Assembly (NCBI RefSeq): GCF_000337455.1 | Contig: NZ_AOIU01000035.1 | Span: forward strand, 91,925-155,924 | DNA: 64,000 bases | DNA from: Halosimplex carlsbadense 2-9-1 | GTDB taxonomy: Archaea; Halobacteriota; Halobacteria; Halobacteriales; Haloarculaceae | Direction of reading: 5' to 3' | Part shown: piece after piece, positions 61,053 to 64,000 of the stretch | Layout: each line of letters opens with the position of its first letter | Numbering within the stretch: the stretch's first letter is position 1 | The notes under the pieces: generated by a model | Told to the model about the DNA's origin: nothing | The model's database searches: none | What the model saw: only the letters and a program-made list of their open reading frames with translations | Translations under genes and position numbers: made by a program

Positions 61053-62882
61053 ATGTACGACCTCGACCGGTATCTCAACGTCAGGAGCGCCTACGGCGCC
61101 TCGTTCGCTCCCGACGGAACGCTCTCGTTCCTGCTCGACGCCACGGGCACGCCCCAGCTCTGGACGCTCGACGAGCCGCGGGAGTGGCCCGTCCAGCGCA
61201 CCTTCTTCGAGGACCGGGTCACCTTCGCCTCGTGGTCGCCCGAGCGGCGGGAGCTCGCCTTCGGCATGGACGAGGGCGGCGACGAGCGCGCCCAGCTCTA
61301 CCGCCTCGACGCCGACGACGGGACGATCTCGAACCTCACCGCCCGCCCCGACGCCAAACACCGCTGGGGCGGCTGGTCCCACGACGGCGATCGCTTCGCC
61401 TTCGCGTCGAATCGCCGCGACGAGTCGGTCTTCGACGTGTACGTGCAGGGCCGGACCGAGACCGGCGACGACGCGACCCTCCTCCACGAGGGCGATGGCT
61501 GGCTCTCGGTCGGCGGCTGGGCGCCCGCCGACGACCGCCTGCTCGTCTCGCAGGCCCACTGGAACTTCGACCAGGACCTGTACGTCCTCGACGCCGAGTC
61601 GGGCCGACGGCGCCACCTCACGCCCCACGACGGCGACGTTCGCTTCACGAGCGCCCAGTGGAGCCCCGACGGCGACGCCCTCTACCTGACTACCGACTAC
61701 GAGTCCGACACGAAGTACCTCGCCCGGCTCGACCTCGGTACCATCGGCGAGGACCCCGACGAGTCCGACCTGGCGACGGCGCTCGACACCGTCGCCGACG
61801 GTGGCGAGTGGAACGTCGGGGGCGTGGCGCTCGACGACGAGACCGGTCGACTCGTCTACTCCCGGAACGTCGACGGCTACACCGACCTCACCGTGGGCGA
61901 ACTCGCCGGCCCGACGGCGATCGACGAGTTCCCCGCGCCGGACCTGCCGGGCGGCATCGCCGGCGGCGTCGCCTTCGACGAGGACGCCGAGCGGTTCGCG
62001 CTCTCGGCGACCGGCCGCACCGAGAACACGAACGTCTACGTCGTCGAGGCCGAGACGGGGGCGTTCGAGCGCTGGACGGACGCCTCGACCGCCGGCATCC
62101 CGAGGTCGTCGTTCGTCGAGCCCGAACTCGTCCGGTACCCCACGTTCGACGATCGGTCGATCCCCGGCTACTTCTCGCTGCCCGACGACTGGGAGGCCGG
62201 CGAAACCCCCGTGATCGTCGACATCCACGGCGGCCCGGAGAGCCAGCGGCGCCCCTCCTTCGCGGGGCTGACCCAGTACTTCCTGTCGCGCGGGTACGCC
62301 GTCTTCGAGCCGAACGTCCGCGGGTCGACGGGCTACGGCCGCGAGTACACCCACCTCGACGACGTGGACAAGCGGATGGACTCGGTGGCCGATATCGAGG
62401 CGGCCGTCGAGTGGCTGACCGACCACGACGCGATCGACCCCGACCGCGTGGTCGCGATGGGCGGGTCCTACGGCGGGTTCATGGTGCTGGCCGCGCTGAC
62501 GGAGTATCCCGACCTGTGGGCCGCCGGCGTCGACGTGGTCGGCATCGCCAACTTCGTCACCTTCCTGGAGAACACCGGCTCGTGGCGCCGCGAGCTGCGC
62601 GAAGCCGAGTACGGGTCGCTGGAGGAGGACCGGGCGTTCCTCGAATCGGTCTCGCCGATCAACAACGTCGAGTCGATCGCGGCGCCGCTGTTCGTCCTCC
62701 ACGGCGCCAACGACCCGCGCGTCCCGCTCGGCGAGGCCGAGCAGATCGCCGAGGAGGCCGCCGCGCAGGGCGTCCCCGTCGAGAAGCTCGTCTTCGACGA
62801 CGAGGGCCACGGCATCACCAAACGCGAGAACCGGATCGAGGCCTACACGGCCGTCGTCGACTTCCTCGACGAACACGTCTGA
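61053..62882 (+). CDS. S9-family prolyl oligopeptidase-like peptidase
   Basis: The 609-residue protein has a beta-propeller N-terminal region (residues 1-350, with repeated FASWSPERRELAFGMD, WSHDGDRFAFASNRRDE and AQWSPDGDALYLTTDY). The alpha/beta-hydrolase domain has IVDIHGGPESQRRPSF, the nucleophile in GGSYGGF (S472), aspartate in HGANDPRVPL (D554) and histidine in EGHGI (H586). It cleaves small peptides, as in acylaminoacyl-peptidase-like enzymes, in the cytoplasm. No signal peptide is visible. A T-rich box (gtactttctcc) about 30 nt upstream is likely the promoter. Confidence 0.93.
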   Translation: MYDLDRYLNVRSAYGASFAPDGTLSFLLDATGTPQLWTLDEPREWPVQRTFFEDRVTFASWSPERRELAFGMDEGGDERAQLYRLDADDGTISNLTARPDAKHRWGGWSHDGDRFAFASNRRDESVFDVYVQGRTETGDDATLLHEGDGWLSVGGWAPADDRLLVSQAHWNFDQDLYVLDAESGRRRHLTPHDGDVRFTSAQWSPDGDALYLTTDYESDTKYLARLDLGTIGEDPDESDLATALDTVADGGEWNVGGVALDDETGRLVYSRNVDGYTDLTVGELAGPTAIDEFPAPDLPGGIAGGVAFDEDAERFALSATGRTENTNVYVVEAETGAFERWTDASTAGIPRSSFVEPELVRYPTFDDRSIPGYFSLPDDWEAGETPVIVDIHGGPESQRRPSFAGLTQYFLSRGYAVFEPNVRGSTGYGREYTHLDDVDKRMDSVADIEAAVEWLTDHDAIDPDRVVAMGGSYGGFMVLAALTEYPDLWAAGVDVVGIANFVTFLENTGSWRRELREAEYGSLEEDRAFLESVSPINNVESIAAPLFVLHGANDPRVPLGEAEQIAEEAAAQGVPVEKLVFDDEGHGITKRENRIEAYTAVVDFLDEHV

Positions 62883-62896
62883 GAGGGGAGGTAACG

Positions 62897-63445
62897 ATGA
62901 CCGACAACGACCTCGCCGAACGCTCCCGGGAGCGCGTCGCGGACTGGCTGGCCGCCCTGCGCGAGCGCTACGACGGCTTCGAGCGCGTCGAGAAGCGCTG
63001 GGAACTCGCGCCCGACGCCTACGAGCGCGACCGCGAGCGGATCGCCGCGGGCGCGAACGGCGGTGGTGGGATCTGGGTCACGAACGACGACGGCGAGGTG
63101 TTGCTCGTCCGCAACGAGGGCGACGAGGGGTGGGCCGACCCCGGCGGCAAGCGCGAGGCCGGCGAGTCCTTCGAGGCGGCCGCGCGCCGCGAGGTGCGCG
63201 AGGAGACGGCTGTCCGGGCGACGATCACGGGGCTTCGCGAGGCGCACGTCCTCGAACTCGTCGACGAGACCGATCCCCGTCGGCCGTCGCTCGCAAGTCT
63301 CATCGCGATCTTCGACGGCGAGTACGCGGGCGGCGACCCGCGCCCGCGGGAGGGCGAGATCGCCGCGGCCGAGTGGGTCGTGTCGCCGCCAGAGGCGGTG
63401 CTGTATCCCGAGGTCGCAGACCGCCCGTATCCGGCGAGTGAGTGA
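62897..63445 (+). CDS. NUDIX hydrolase
   Basis: The 182-residue protein has an N-terminal helical region with RVADWLAALRERYDGFERVE (a region found in the next gene also), then the NUDIX fold. The NUDIX box GGKREAGESFEAAARREVREETAV (about residues 81-104) is complete, with the REVREE metal ligands. It hydrolyses a nucleoside diphosphate linked to another moiety; the substrate is unknown. It starts 14 nt after the S9 peptidase stop, so they may share a transcript. Confidence 0.9.
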   Translation: MTDNDLAERSRERVADWLAALRERYDGFERVEKRWELAPDAYERDRERIAAGANGGGGIWVTNDDGEVLLVRNEGDEGWADPGGKREAGESFEAAARREVREETAVRATITGLREAHVLELVDETDPRRPSLASLIAIFDGEYAGGDPRPREGEIAAAEWVVSPPEAVLYPEVADRPYPASE

Positions 63446-63490
63446 CCGGTACGGACGAGTGAGCGACCGGTACCCGCCAGCGAGCGACAG
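63427..63490 (+). repeat. Imperfect 21-22 bp tandem repeat over the NUDIX stop codon
   Basis: Three units, gtatccggcgagtgagtgac, gtacggacgagtgagcgaccg and gtacccgccagcgagcgac, share a gta-cc-c-gag/cgagtgagcgac core and lie end to end. They cover the last codons of the NUDIX gene and the first 45 bases downstream. Confidence 0.6.
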
Positions 63491-63662
63491 CTACCCGCAA
63501 CCGAACGGGGGGTACCGGAGAGCGCGTCTCGCCTACCGGGGGACGAGCGATCGGTTCCCGGGATCGAGGCGTGGGTCTCGGTGAGCGACTCGGTCGAAAC
63601 CCGCGACCGTCCGGTCCCCGACCGACACGCGAGCGGATCGCAAGGTCTGAACGAAGGGACGG

Positions 63663-63668
63663 GTTTAT
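63663..63668 (+). promoter_or_regulatory. TATA-like box of the second NUDIX gene
   Basis: The sequence gtttat lies 26-31 nt before the preferred ATG at 63694. ATGs at 63667 and 63685 in the same frame are closer or inside this box and less likely. Confidence 0.5.
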
Positions 63669-63693
63669 GCCGGTGCCAGCGCAGATGCGGACG

Positions 63694-64000
63694 ATGTCCG
63701 TCGCCGAGGTCTCCCGGGACAGGGTGGAGGAGCGACTCGTCGCGCTGGAGGACGAGTACAGCGGGTTCCCGATCAACCAGACGACGCTCACCGTCCCCAG
63801 CGACGCCTACGAGCGGGCCGGCGAGCGCTGCGAGCGCGGCATCGTCGACGCGTACGTCCAGCTGTACAACGACAGCGACGACGTGCTGCTGGTCGAGCGC
63901 GACGGCGAGTGGGTCGTCCCCCACGGCGAACCGGCGACGACCGAGCGCGTCGTTCCCGGGACCGAGGCCGTGACGGTCCGTTCCCGTCTTCCCGTAGTAC
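63694..64000 (+). CDS. NUDIX-family protein, N-terminal part (cut by window end)
   Basis: About 102 residues are present, and the frame is open at the window end. VEERLVALEDEYSGFPINQT and SDAYERAGERCERG parallel the N-terminal region of the neighbouring NUDIX protein, and VDAYVQLYNDSDDVLLVERDGEWVVPHGEPA is the start of the NUDIX fold. The NUDIX box itself should follow near the window edge and cannot be fully judged. It is very likely a tandem paralogue of the preceding NUDIX gene. Confidence 0.75.
   Translation, partial: MSVAEVSRDRVEERLVALEDEYSGFPINQTTLTVPSDAYERAGERCERGIVDAYVQLYNDSDDVLLVERDGEWVVPHGEPATTERVVPGTEAVTVRSRLPVV

Overview
The window is chromosomal DNA from a halophilic archaeon (class Halobacteria). 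The supporting signs are the very high GC content, strongly acidic proteins, Tat-type lipoproteins and halocyanin, many ATG/GTG starts lying 24-31 nt behind a TATA-like box (leaderless transcription), a FolC-FolP fusion, and the archaeal cluster uS15 - RecJ-like - Pcc1 - eS1. Genus cannot be assigned from the sequence alone. No rRNA genes, CRISPR array, transposase or integrase is seen. One tRNA gene is present, tRNA-Ala(GGC).

Layout. 1-8.4 kb: the end of an NreA-type repair protein, small proteins, a secreted COG1361-type protein paired with an RND/MMPL exporter, a disulfide flavoprotein reductase, a MOSC protein and a cupin. 8.8-20.7 kb: a secreted seven-bladed FG-GAP propeller protein, a DUF1998-type DEAD helicase, a membrane-anchored regulator with calcium-type repeats outside and a winged helix inside, a membrane-anchored molybdopterin oxidoreductase, and a minus-strand HAD / UPF0201 / UPF0200 set. 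20.8-26.8 kb: cytochrome P450, TctA-like permease, HpcH aldolase, and an Lrp regulator overlapping an aminotransferase gene.

26.9-41.0 kb is a type IV pilus-like locus: a PilB-type ATPase and PilC-type platform protein, then five overlapping small genes with pilin-like N-termini, then a convergent 720-residue pilin-like protein with a predicted beta-helix. Inside this locus, next to tRNA-Ala, lies a degraded element of about 1.8 kb (33197-35043). It is bounded by a 14-bp copy of the tRNA 3' end and holds two frameshifted genes, a lipoprotein gene and a small zinc-finger frame.

41.4-44.0 kb is a tightly coupled translation cluster (uS15, a RecJ-like protein lacking its catalytic motif, KEOPS Pcc1, eS1). 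44.0-54.4 kb holds halocyanin, an amphi-Trp protein, HtpX, a HEAT-repeat protein, a CoA-ester lyase, a Glu-family dehydrogenase, a START-like protein, a short FAD protein, a palindromic intergenic element, a DMT exporter, a RIO-like kinase and two overlapping unknown genes. 54.5-64.0 kb has FolC-FolP, a methyltransferase, a zinc-ribbon protein, a VOC protein, a glycosyltransferase, a secreted metzincin, an acidic repeat lipoprotein, an S9 peptidase and two tandem NUDIX genes, the last cut by the window end.

The best candidates for something not well described are the tRNA-Ala-targeted remnant inside the pilus locus, the pilin-like beta-helix protein, and the membrane-tethered repeat/winged-helix regulator.
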